Assembly (NCBI RefSeq): GCF_019430885.1
Contig: NZ_JAHYBZ010000008.1
Span: forward strand, 248,001 to 312,000
DNA length: 64,000 nt
From: Roseomonas alba
GTDB lineage: Bacteria > Pseudomonadota > Alphaproteobacteria > Acetobacterales > Acetobacteraceae
Reading direction: 5' to 3'
Shown here piece by piece: positions 56,001-64,000 of the stretch. Below the pieces are notes generated by a model that saw nothing but the letters and a program-made list of their open reading frames with translations, did no database searches and was not told where the DNA came from. The position numbers and the translations under genes are program-made. How positions within the stretch are numbered: position 1 is the first letter of the stretch; each line of letters starts with the position of its first letter.

Positions 56001-57745
56001 GCAACGGGCTGCTGGTGTCGAAGCAGACGAAGCTGCGCGCGGCCTTCGACCATCGCCACATCTTCCTCGACCCCGATCCGGATCCCGCCACGTCCTATGC
56101 GGAACGCGAGCGCCTGTTCGCCCTGCCGCGGTCCTCCTGGGCCGATTACGACGCGCGGCTGATCAGCGCGGGCGGCGGCGTCTTCCCACGCAATGCGAAG
56201 ACCCTGCCGCTGTCGCCGCAGGCTCAGGCCATGCTGGGCATTGCCGCTGACCGCGCCGAACCCGCCGCCATCATGCAGGCCATTCTGCGCATGGAAGTGG
56301 ACCTTCTCTACTTCGGCGGCATCGGCACCTATGTGAAGGCCAGCACGGAATCCCAGGGCGATGCCGGCGACCGCGCCAATGACGCGATCCGCGTGAACGG
56401 CCACGACATCCGCGCGAAGGTGGTGGGCGAGGGCGCCAATCTCGGCGTCACCCAGGCCGGTCGCATCGAGATCGCGCGCCAGGGCATCCGCATCAACACC
56501 GATGCGCTCGACAATTCCGCCGGCGTGTCCACCTCGGACCATGAGGTGAACATCAAGATCCTGCTCGCCGACGCGGAATCCGAAGGCATGCTGACGCGCC
56601 GCAATCGCGACGAGCTGCTGCGCGCCATGACCGACGAGGTCGCCCACCTCGTCCTGCGCGACAACGCGATGCAGTCGCTCGCCATCACGCTGGAACAGAT
56701 GGGCGGCGCCGACGATATCGCCGCCCATGCGGCGCTGATGGAGAAGCTCGAACATGTCGGGCTGCTTGATCGCGCCGTGGCCGGCTTGCCGGACGCGGCG
56801 GCCATGGCGCGGCGCATGGGCGCCGGCGACGCGTTGACGCGCCCCGAGCTCGCCGCCCTGCTGCCCTTCGCGAAGCTATGGCTGACCGAGGAGATCGAGG
56901 CCTCTGCCCTGCCCGACGATCCGGCGCTGCTGCCGGCGCTCATCGCCTATTTCCCGCATCCGCTGCGGGAAGCCTATGCCCGATACATCGAGCGCCATCG
57001 GCTGCGCCGCGACCTGGTCGCGACGATCATGGCCAATGCCGTTGCGAACCGTCTGGGCTGCGCGGCGCTCGCGCGGCTGACCATGGCCGCGGGGCCGGTC
57101 GAGGCGAGCCGCGCGGCGTTGCTCGCGGCCGAGGCCTTCGGGTTGGAGGCGGCCTGCGACGCCATCGATGCGGCGACAGCGCCGGCGGAAACGCGGCTGT
57201 CGGCGCTGCTCTCCCTGCGTCGCCTGCAGGAAGCTGCGGCGCAGCAGCTGCTGAACGCCCCTGTCCAGCCGCTGGATGAGGCGCTCGCGACGCTACGGCC
57301 GGGAATCGCGGCCCTCGCCGCTGCGGCGGCAGATCGCGGCCACGCCTTGCCGGACGGCCTGCCGGCCGATGCTGCGGCGCTGGCCGCCGCCGCGCCGCGT
57401 CTCGCCGCCGCGCCGGCCGTGGTGCGTCTGGCGGGACAGACAGGGGTGGATGCCACGGCGGCCGCTTCGGCCTGGGCCGCGATCGGCGAGGCCTTCGCCC
57501 TTGACGCGCTGCGGGCCGGCATCGCCGCCGCGCCGGCGCCGGGCGCCTTCGGGCCACGCGCCCGGGCCGCACTGGCGGAGGAGGTGGGAGCGAGCCAGAT
57601 GCGCCTCGCCGCGCAACGCCTGGCCGGTGGCGCACCGGATGCCGGCCGGACCGAAGCCGCTGCCGCACTGGTGCGGGAAGCTGCGGTGGCGCGGGATCTG
57701 GCAGCCGTGACGGTGGCGGCGCGGGCCTTGTCGGCGCTGGCCTGA
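53063..57745 (+). CDS. gdhB: NAD-glutamate dehydrogenase, large (GDH_180) type
   Basis: A 1560-residue NAD-specific glutamate dehydrogenase of the 180-kDa class. N-terminal ACT-like domains lie over the first 700 residues ([19 protein letters not shown] near residue 100). The catalytic domain follows, with [32 protein letters not shown] and [16 protein letters not shown] as its strongest motifs. It oxidises glutamate to 2-oxoglutarate and ammonia, mainly for catabolism. The C-terminal region is alanine-rich. Symbols vary for this class. The gene stands alone and ends at repeat copy D. Confidence 0.95.
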   Translation: [1560 protein letters not shown]

Positions 57746-57857
57746 CGGCGGGAGAAAGACCATCCTCGCACCCGGCGCACCTCACGCCGTTTCCTGACAC
57801 GCGGAGCCGAGAACGGCGCCGCAGCCTTGGCGCGAAGAGCGGTTGGGGGCGGCTATG

Positions 57858-58084
57858 GAGAGGGGCTTTGCCCCTTTCCAAACCTCACTCCGCCCAAGGG
57901 CCAAGGCCTTTGGAAACCGTCACCTGGCGCTGTGCGCCGCTGGCAGGAAGAGCGCCAAAACCCGTCATCGCGCATGAAGCGCGCTTCGAGGGGGGCAGTG
58001 TGACCCTTCTGCCCAATACCAAGTTCCTGCGCTCCAAGTGCTCCAAGCACTTGGCGGGGCGGTTCGGAGGGGCAGAGCCCCTCC
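57858..58084 (+). repeat. Dispersed structured intergenic repeat, copy D
   Basis: The cleanest copy, in the 343-nt gap between the glutamate dehydrogenase and convergent Bug genes. The head hairpin is GAGGGGC-TTT-GCCCCTTTCC, followed by CCCAAGGGCC-AAGG-CCTTTGG. The perfect internal stem CCAAGTGC-TCCAA-GCACTTGG lies at 58034-58054, and the perfect tail GGAGGGGC-AGA-GCCCCTCC at 58066-58084. The tail ends only four bases before the Bug stop codon. About 110 nt of unassigned sequence lies on the left of it. Confidence 0.8.
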
Positions 58085-58088
58085 GACA

Positions 58089-59060
58089 TCACTCTGCCGA
58101 GATGTTGTTCCGTCGGATCACCTCACCCCATTTCTGTCCTTCGCTGGCGATGAATGCGCCGAAGGCTTCGGGGCTATTGCCGCCCGGGATGGCGCCCTGC
58201 TGGTTCAGCCTGTGACGCACTTCGGCGTCCTGCAGCGCGGCGATGGCAGCGCGGCGCAGCATCGCAAGAGGCTCTGCCTGGATCCGCCCAGGCGCGACCA
58301 GCCCGTGCCAGTTGCTGGCGTCGACGCCCGGCAGGCCGAGTTCAACGAAGGTCGGGACATTCGGCAGCCAGGACAGGCGTTCGGGGGTGCCGACTGCGAG
58401 TGCGCGCATCGTCCCGGCATCGATGTTCGGCAGCAGCACGGGCAGGTCGGCGAAGCCGAGCTGCACCTCGTTGCGCAGAATCGCTGTCGCGAGTTGTCTG
58501 CCGGAATTGTAGGCGATGTTCACGATGTCGATGTTCGCCGCGGCGCGGAGCTGCTCGGCGGCGAGATGCGGCATGGAGCCGCTGCCGGTGGAACCGAAAT
58601 TCAGCGCCCCCGGCCGTGCCCGCGCATCGGCAATCAGATCCTGAAGGCTGCGGAAGGGCGAGGCACCGGGCACCACCAGCGGCTCGGGCACCAGCGCGGC
58701 CAGGGTCATCGGCGCGAGGTCGGTGACCGGGTTATAGGGCGTCCCGCGGCCGAGATGCGGGGAGATGGCGAGTGCCCCGGCGCTGCCAATCCCGAAGGCG
58801 TAGCCATCGCCCGCGGCCTTGGCGATCACGTCCACGCCAGTCACGCCGCCGGCGCCGGCGCGGTTCTCGACCACCACGGGCTGGCCGAGGCTCGCTGCCA
58901 TGTGCGGGGACAGGATGCGCGCGATGATGTCGCTCGGCCCGCCGGCGGCGAAGGGCACAACGAAACGGATGGCGCGGGATGGGTAGCGGTCCTGCGCAGT
59001 GGCGGGCAGGGCAGCGGCGCAGAGGCCGATCAGGGCCGCCAGGGTCGCGGTCAGCTTCAT
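58089..59060 (-). CDS. Tripartite tricarboxylate transporter (Bug family) substrate-binding protein
   Basis: A 323-residue periplasmic binding protein with a classical signal peptide (TATLAALIGLCAAALPATAQ). Bug-family core: YPSRAIRFVVPFAAGGPSDI, VVENRAGAGGVTGVDVIAKA, and NFGSTGSGSMPHLAAEQL. It should bind an organic acid or related metabolite; the ligand is unknown and no TctAB genes are nearby. The gene starts 34 nt after the carboxymuconolactone-decarboxylase-like gene, so both may be one operon for an aromatic or hydroxylated acid (inference). Confidence 0.92.
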   Translation of the reverse strand: MKLTATLAALIGLCAAALPATAQDRYPSRAIRFVVPFAAGGPSDIIARILSPHMAASLGQPVVVENRAGAGGVTGVDVIAKAAGDGYAFGIGSAGALAISPHLGRGTPYNPVTDLAPMTLAALVPEPLVVPGASPFRSLQDLIADARARPGALNFGSTGSGSMPHLAAEQLRAAANIDIVNIAYNSGRQLATAILRNEVQLGFADLPVLLPNIDAGTMRALAVGTPERLSWLPNVPTFVELGLPGVDASNWHGLVAPGRIQAEPLAMLRRAAIAALQDAEVRHRLNQQGAIPGGNSPEAFGAFIASEGQKWGEVIRRNNISAE

Positions 59061-59094
59061 TCTTGGGTCCTCCTTGCGTCGACGTCGCGGCGCC

Positions 59095-59664
59095 TCAGGG
59101 CGCCGGGTGGTCCGGGTCCTCGAGCTCCGGCGCGATGCTGCCGGGGATGCCGAGTTCGAAGGTGTTCAGCGTGAGCGCGACCAGGCAGTAGTAACCGAGG
59201 ATGCCCACCAGCTCGACCATGCCCGCCTGGCCCAACGCCGCGACGCCGCTGTCGTAGAGCGGCTGCGGCACGCGGCCCGTCTTCAGCAGGGTCGTCGAGA
59301 CGTCGTAGACCGCCTGCTCGCGCGCATCGCGCAGGGTCGGGGTGCGGCGGGCGGCGATGGCGGCGATGACCTCAGGGTCCATGCCGGCTTTCAGGCCCTC
59401 GCGCTTGTGCGCCGTCCATTCATGGTGGGAGGTCCAGTGCCGGCCGCAGACCAGGATGGCGAGTTCCGACAGGCGCGGTTCCAGCGAGGTCTGGTAGCGC
59501 AGCAGCTCGCCAAGCTTCTGGGCGCGGCTGGCGAGCGCAGCGTTCTGGATCCAGGCGACCATGGGGGCGGGGACGCGGCCGCGGATGCCGGACACGGCTT
59601 CGGCACAGGCGGCCTTCTGCTCGGGTGTCATCGCCTCTTCGGGCGGCAGGTCGAGGCGGGGCAT
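59095..59664 (-). CDS. Carboxymuconolactone decarboxylase family protein
   Basis: A 189-residue alpha-helical protein of the CMD/AhpD superfamily. The family core is LVCGRHWTSHHEWTAHKREG, where one Cys and a set of histidines occupy the place of the AhpD Cys-x-x-Cys; SELAILVCGR and DAREQAVYDVSTTLL flank it. Peroxidase activity of the AhpD type is therefore unlikely because the second cysteine is missing. It could be a decarboxylase or an isomerase-like enzyme in an aromatic pathway. It precedes a Bug gene on the same strand. Confidence 0.85.
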   Translation of the reverse strand: MPRLDLPPEEAMTPEQKAACAEAVSGIRGRVPAPMVAWIQNAALASRAQKLGELLRYQTSLEPRLSELAILVCGRHWTSHHEWTAHKREGLKAGMDPEVIAAIAARRTPTLRDAREQAVYDVSTTLLKTGRVPQPLYDSGVAALGQAGMVELVGILGYYCLVALTLNTFELGIPGSIAPELEDPDHPAP

Positions 59665-59807
59665 GGCGGCGTTCCTCAGCGTGGCGGGAACGCGGCAGCC
59701 AGTCGCCGCAACGGGGCGCGGCGGGACTTTCCCGTGTTCCTCACCCCGCCCCTATAGGCGGGAATTCCATACCCTGGAAGTGCCTTCCATGATGCGGAGG
59801 CGCCGGG

Positions 59808-61250
59808 TCAGGGCATGCCCCCGCGCAGCCGCTCCAGCAGATAGGGAAAGAAGGGGTTCCAGGTGATGCGGGCGAAGTGGTTCGCATCCAACACCAGCAC
59901 GCCGCGTTCCCCGCGCACGGCGACGGCGCCGAGGGCGACGCCCATCGCATCGGCCGGATCGGGATCCCCACCATAAAGACCATCCCAGGCCGGGAAGGGC
60001 AGCGCGACATGCGACAGCGAATAGACCGTGCGCGGCCAGTCGAGGTCGAGCGGCTGCGCTTGCTCGATCGTCGCGCCCGCTGGCGTGCGGCGGGCGACGG
60101 CCGCCAGGCCATCCCCGTCATTGCCCACCACCGTCACGGCGAAGCGCCGCGGGGCGGCCGGCAGGATGCGCGACAGCGCCGCATCGGCGCCCTGGGTGAA
60201 CAGTGGCCCGAACTTCAGGCTGCGATTGAGGTCGAACAGCACCACCTCGCTGCCGTTCTCCGGCAACAGCGCATAGAGGCGCGACAGGATGGCCGGCGTG
60301 GACACGGTCGCATCGACCACCGACTGGAAGGTGAGCACCGGCGGCAACGCCCCGAGCCGCCCGGCACGGGATAAAGCCTCAAGCTGCGCCTGGAGCGCCG
60401 CGGTCAGCCGATGCGTCTGCCGCGCGGCGTTCACGGGGAAGGAGTTGAACTTGAAGGGGTTGAACTCCGGCAGGATGTCGAGCCAGGCGGCCTTGGCGAA
60501 ACGCGGCAGGAAGGCCGGCAGGCCCGCGAGTCCGGCGAAGCGCGCAAAGGCCGTCACGCCGACCATGGGCGAGACCAGCACCACGCGATCCGCCCGTGGC
60601 AGGCGCGAATCCTCGGTGGCATCGAGCGCATGCTTCAGCGCGAGCGCCCCGCCATTGGAATAGCCGACCAGGTGCAGCGGCCCGGCCGGCACGCGCGCCC
60701 GCGCCGTGCGCACGGCCAAGCGCGTCGCCGCCATCCAGTCTTCCCAGACCGCCTCGGTGAGACCTCCCGGCACCGTGCCATGGCCCGGCATGCGCATGCC
60801 GATGGCGAGGAAGCCGCGCGCGCGATAGGCCTCGGCCAGGTGCCGCAGGCTGTAGGGCGCATCGGTCAGCCCATGCAGGAAGACCGCCGCGCCGACCGGC
60901 GGGCCGTCCGGTTCCAGGATGAAGGACCGATTCCAGTCATGGGCGAGGCGCCCCGGGTTCACCGGGCTGCCCGCGAACCAGCGATTGGCGGGCACGCGAT
61001 CCCCGGGCGGAAGCCGGTCCGTCACCGCGGCGCGAATGGCGGCGAAGGCGACCTCCTCGGCCCCGATCCAGGCTGGCCAGTCGGCCGCGTCCATCTGCGC
61101 GACGGACAGCTCCGGCGGGACGAATTCGTGCCAGGGGCCAAGCGGCGGGCCGCTCTGCACATCCCAGGCGCGGAAGACCGCGATAAGCAGGATCAACCCG
61201 GCCACGCCCAACGCGGCGCGCTTCAGGCTGCGAGAAACGAACCCGATCAT
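59808..61250 (-). CDS. Membrane-anchored alpha/beta hydrolase
   Basis: A 480-residue protein. One N-terminal membrane helix (ALGVAGLILLIAVF, residues 13-26) anchors it, and the catalytic domain begins near residue 105. The nucleophile is S198 in HLVGYSNGGALAL, VFLHGLTDAPYSLRHLAEA is the oxyanion region, and H459 in LDANHFARITW is a likely catalytic histidine. It resembles carboxylesterases or lysophospholipase-like enzymes; the substrate is unknown. The ATG at 61250 has GGAG upstream. It is divergent from the AI-2E family gene, whose ATG lies 81 nt away. Confidence 0.85.
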   Translation of the reverse strand: MIGFVSRSLKRAALGVAGLILLIAVFRAWDVQSGPPLGPWHEFVPPELSVAQMDAADWPAWIGAEEVAFAAIRAAVTDRLPPGDRVPANRWFAGSPVNPGRLAHDWNRSFILEPDGPPVGAAVFLHGLTDAPYSLRHLAEAYRARGFLAIGMRMPGHGTVPGGLTEAVWEDWMAATRLAVRTARARVPAGPLHLVGYSNGGALALKHALDATEDSRLPRADRVVLVSPMVGVTAFARFAGLAGLPAFLPRFAKAAWLDILPEFNPFKFNSFPVNAARQTHRLTAALQAQLEALSRAGRLGALPPVLTFQSVVDATVSTPAILSRLYALLPENGSEVVLFDLNRSLKFGPLFTQGADAALSRILPAAPRRFAVTVVGNDGDGLAAVARRTPAGATIEQAQPLDLDWPRTVYSLSHVALPFPAWDGLYGGDPDPADAMGVALGAVAVRGERGVLVLDANHFARITWNPFFPYLLERLRGGMP

Positions 61251-61331
61251 GACAGCTCCGTGCAACCCTTGCGCCATGCTTCGCCGGCATGGAGGCTGCA
61301 TGCAACACCACGACCCCAGGCATGGAACGGT

Positions 61332-62342
61332 ATGACCAAGGACAATGCGCTCCGCACACTCGCCGGCATCACCACAGCGATCCTCGTCGCCGCGGCCTTG
61401 TCGCTCGCGGAATCGGTGCTGGCACCGATCGCCTTCGCGCTGTTCCTGATCGCGCTGGCCTGGCCGCTGCAGCGTGGATTGGAACCGGTCATCGGCGGTG
61501 CCGCGGCGATGGTGGTCACGCTGCTGGTCACGCTCGCGGTGGTGGCGGTGATGGTGCTGCTCGTCGCCTGGGGATTCGGGCGGGTCGGGGGCTGGGTCAT
61601 CACCAATGCCGCCATGCTGCAGGAGATGTACGTCCGCAAGCTCGACTGGGCGGCGCAGCAGGGGGTGGAGATCGCACCGATCCTCGCAGAACACCTTAAC
61701 GCCCGGTCCCTGGTGCGGCTGGCACAGGGGATGCTCGGCCAGTTCCAGGGCATGCTGACCTTCGTCGCGATCACGCTGGTCTACATGATCCTCGGCCTGC
61801 TCGAGACCGGCGGCGCGGCGCGACGCCTGCACGCGATGGGCGGGACCGCCGGGCAGGTGCTCGATGCGCTGTGCGAGACGGGATCGAAGCTGCGCACCTA
61901 CATGGCGGTGCGCACGGTGATGTCGGTGCTGACGGGCATCGCCGTCGGTCTCTTCGCCTATGCCATGGGCCTGGAACTCGCGGTCGAATGGGGCGTGATC
62001 GCCTTCGTGCTGAACTACATCCCGTTCATCGGCTCCTTCCTCGCCACCCTGTTCCCGACGGTGTTCGCCATCCTGCAATTCGGATCCTGGCAATCGGCGA
62101 TCACCGTTTTCGCCTGCCTGCAGATCATCCAGTTCCTGTCAGGCAGCTATATCGAACCGCGGCTCGCCGGGTCGCGGCTGGCGATCTCGGCCTTCATGGT
62201 GCTGGTCGCGGTCTTCGTGGGCGCCTTCCTCTGGGGTATCCCTGGAGCCTTCATCGGCGTGCCGGCGCTGATCGCCGGACTGACCCTATGCGAACGCTTC
62301 GAGGGCAGCCGCTGGCTCGCCGCGCTGCTGTCCGGGAAATGA
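61332..62342 (+). CDS. AI-2E family transporter (PerM/YdiK-like)
   Basis: A 336-residue membrane protein with about seven helices. It begins with a helix pair (LSLAESVLAPIAFALFLIALAW), and has the family's conserved YIPFIGSFLATLFPTVFAIL near residue 235 and GIPGAFIGVPALIAGL near the end. Family members export or regulate uptake of autoinducer-2 or act in sodium/proton exchange; most are uncharacterised. The ATG at 61332 is followed by 336 codons. Its stop overlaps the start of the patatin gene (ATGA), so both are coupled. Confidence 0.87.
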   Translation: MTKDNALRTLAGITTAILVAAALSLAESVLAPIAFALFLIALAWPLQRGLEPVIGGAAAMVVTLLVTLAVVAVMVLLVAWGFGRVGGWVITNAAMLQEMYVRKLDWAAQQGVEIAPILAEHLNARSLVRLAQGMLGQFQGMLTFVAITLVYMILGLLETGGAARRLHAMGGTAGQVLDALCETGSKLRTYMAVRTVMSVLTGIAVGLFAYAMGLELAVEWGVIAFVLNYIPFIGSFLATLFPTVFAILQFGSWQSAITVFACLQIIQFLSGSYIEPRLAGSRLAISAFMVLVAVFVGAFLWGIPGAFIGVPALIAGLTLCERFEGSRWLAALLSGK

Positions 62343-63574
62343 CGGGGAGATCCGCCGTGACGTCATCGCCTTCGCGGCGCCTGCTCGCCGGGCTGCTGCT
62401 CGCGCTCTTCGCGCTCACCGGCTGCGGGACGATCAACCGACTCGATCCGCCGCCGCTCGCGGCGACGCAGACCCTGCCCATCCTCGGCATCGACAATGCC
62501 CGCTTCTGGCCCGATTCCGACACCGCGCCGCTGATCCGCGAGATCGACCAGCTGCGTGCCCGCCAAACGCAGGTTGCGGGGCCGCGACAGCCGTTGCCGG
62601 CACGCAACTTCCTCGCCCTGTCCGGCGGCGGCGACAACGGCGCCTTCGGCGCGGGACTGCTGGTCGGTTGGACCGCATCCGGCCGGCGCCCGACCTTCGA
62701 CGTGGTGACGGGCATTTCTGCCGGCGCCCTGATCGCGCCCTTCGCTTTCCTCGGCCCCGACTACGACCCGCAGCTCCGCGAAGTCTTCACCGAGGTCGCG
62801 CCACATGACGTGATCCAGATGGGCAGCATGATCCGCGCCGTGCTCTTCGGCGAGGCGCTGGCCGATACCTCGCCGCTCTACCGCCTGATCGCGACGCATG
62901 TGAACGCGGCGATGATGGCCGCCATCGCCGCCGAATACCAACGCGGACGGCTGCTGCTGATTGGAACCACCAATCTCGACCTCGGCCGGCCCGTGCTGTG
63001 GAACATCGGCGCCATCGCCGCGAGCGGCCATCCCCAGGCGCTCGAGCTGTTCCGCCGCATCCTGCTCGCCTCCGCCTCCATCCCCGGTGCCTTCCCGCCG
63101 GTGCTGGTGGATGTGGATGTCGCCGGGCGCGGCTACCAGGAAATGCATGTCGATGGCGGGGCGTCGATCCAGATGTTCCTCTATCCGCCGACGCTGACGT
63201 TGCGGGATCAGGCACGCGCCCGGCAACCCCAGCGCGAACGCACGGCCTGGGTGGTGCGCAACGGGCGGCTCGACACGGAGTGGGCGTCAACCACCCGGTC
63301 GATCCTCGGCATCGCGTCGCGCTCGGCTTCCACCCTGCTGCACTTCAGCGCGGTGAACGATATCACCCGCATCTTCCTCACCACACAGCGCGACGGGGTG
63401 AATTTCCGCCTGGCCTATATCGGGCCGGAATTCGACGCGCCGCGGTCGGAACCCTTCGACACGGCCTATATGCGCGCGCTGTTCGAGTACGGGTACCGGC
63501 ACGGGCTGGAAGGACGCTGGACCGATTCGCTGCGGCCCATCGGGTCGATCGAGCGGAACGATCCGGCGCGGTGA
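62339..63574 (+). CDS. Patatin-like phospholipase, lipoprotein
   Basis: A 411-residue lipoprotein with lipobox LTGC (C29). The patatin domain has the glycine-rich oxyanion loop FLALSGGGDNGAFGAGLL (91-108), nucleophile S127 in VVTGISAGALIA, and a catalytic aspartate in the VDGGAS motif (D272). It should be a serine lipase or phospholipase acting at the membrane. The ATG at 62339 overlaps the stop of the membrane-transporter gene by four bases, suggesting that both act on the envelope. The C-terminal part is arginine-rich. Confidence 0.88.
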   Translation: MTGRSAVTSSPSRRLLAGLLLALFALTGCGTINRLDPPPLAATQTLPILGIDNARFWPDSDTAPLIREIDQLRARQTQVAGPRQPLPARNFLALSGGGDNGAFGAGLLVGWTASGRRPTFDVVTGISAGALIAPFAFLGPDYDPQLREVFTEVAPHDVIQMGSMIRAVLFGEALADTSPLYRLIATHVNAAMMAAIAAEYQRGRLLLIGTTNLDLGRPVLWNIGAIAASGHPQALELFRRILLASASIPGAFPPVLVDVDVAGRGYQEMHVDGGASIQMFLYPPTLTLRDQARARQPQRERTAWVVRNGRLDTEWASTTRSILGIASRSASTLLHFSAVNDITRIFLTTQRDGVNFRLAYIGPEFDAPRSEPFDTAYMRALFEYGYRHGLEGRWTDSLRPIGSIERNDPAR

Positions 63575-63623
63575 ATTCCGGGAGTGGCGCTGCCCCAGAC
63601 ACGCGAAGACGAGGCTCGTGACG

Positions 63624-63992
63624 CAACGGGGGAGAGGCTTCGCCCCTCCCCGGACTCCGCCCCAGCAACCACGATGGGGCCTGTGGATGCCAAGACCTCG
63701 CACTTGGCAGGAAGCCCGTTTCGAGATGTCGCGGTGCGTACACCGCATGACGCCCGGTGATGCCTCTCGGTGCCGAGCGCGAAGCCCGCGCATTAGCGTG
63801 GCCGGACCGTTGCGCAGGGCACGAGGTCCAGGCTTCCGAAAGTCCTGTGGCCATGACTCGCCATGGACGTTGCAACGCCAGGTCAAGAGCATCCCGTAAC
63901 GGGATGACGTTTGGAGCGAGGCAGCATCCATCTCCGCCCGCCGTCACGCACCATGCGCTCGGGCGGATGGGGCGAAGCCCCTCGCATCCGCA
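63624..63992 (+). repeat. Degenerate copy E of the dispersed repeat and right-end non-coding stretch
   Basis: Starting 49 nt after the patatin stop, a head-like hairpin GGGGAGAGGC-TTC-GCCCCTCCCC (63629-63651) and CTCCGCCCCAGCAACC resemble copies B and D; the middle has diverged. A long tail hairpin (about 63963-63992) has an inner GGGC-GAA-GCCC stem within GATG...CATC arms. Its boundaries are uncertain and the right edge may run out of the window. No protein is supported here. Confidence 0.5.
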
Positions 63993-64000
63993 GATGAGCG

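Noticed and set aside
52952..56755. Large minus-strand frames opposite the glutamate dehydrogenase gene (738 and 483 residues)
   Set aside because: They are shadow frames of a strongly supported gene; the sense protein is full length and has all GDH motifs.
57853..58092. A 79-residue minus-strand frame across repeat copy D
   Set aside because: It coincides exactly with the repeat, not with a conserved protein.

Overview
The window is about 70% GC, densely packed and almost wholly protein-coding, with many ATGA/GTGA start-stop overlaps. The gene set points to an alphaproteobacterium of the Acetobacteraceae (Roseomonas-like; inference). Evidence for this is the hisB-DUF2628-hisH cluster facing hslV-hslU, an NAD-glutamate dehydrogenase of about 1560 residues, several tripartite-tricarboxylate (Bug) binding proteins, and hydantoinase and amidase catabolic genes. 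No tRNA, rRNA, CRISPR array or intact insertion sequence was seen.

Layout. (1) 1-252: start of an FkbM-type methyltransferase. (2) 340-12864, minus strand: a catabolic operon in transcription order hyuA, hyuB, a peptide-type ABC importer (binding protein, permease, a fused permease-ATPase, ATPase), an SDR dehydrogenase and a three-subunit FAD/Fe-S amine dehydrogenase. A divergent IclR regulator (13019-13846) probably controls it. (3) 13877-20386, minus: an RND efflux operon (AcrA, AcrB and OprM-like proteins) with its TetR repressor as last gene. (4) 20498-29125: an acyl-CoA catabolic operon (Bug protein, enoyl-CoA hydratase-like protein, two acyl-CoA dehydrogenases, NDP-forming acyl-CoA ligase), a divergent ABC binding protein and a TetR regulator. 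A thiolase/DUF35 pair at 39175-40751 carries a related operator and probably belongs to the same regulon. (5) 29404-35918: a complete N-type rotary ATPase operon, atpDCQRBEFAG. (6) 35937-39046: an ABC binding protein divergent from an amidase. (7) 41221-47092: GNAT, hisH, DUF2628 and hisB, a PilZ protein, an AT-rich foreign-looking gene for a possible papain-fold cysteine hydrolase, then hslV-hslU. (8) 47215-52955: a small unknown, a NUDIX protein, a secreted EF-hand protein coupled to a secreted five-repeat protein, an OmpA-like gene with a damaged 5' end, and a JmjC/cupin oxygenase. (9) 53063-63574: NAD-glutamate dehydrogenase, a Bug protein with a carboxymuconolactone-decarboxylase-like protein, an alpha/beta hydrolase, an AI-2E family membrane protein and a patatin lipoprotein.

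Two cross-cutting signals stand out. One is a dispersed intergenic element of roughly 230-280 bp at five loci (about 40919, 48121, 51225, 57858 and 63624). It is bounded by GGGGC/GCCCC hairpins, and an internal hairpin keeps its pairing while its sequence changes, so the element appears selected for secondary structure. The other is an inverted-repeat operator close to TGACCGNNCGGTCA. It occurs upstream of the Bug/acyl-CoA operon, the divergent ABC binding protein, the TetR gene itself and the thiolase operon, and so defines a candidate regulon.
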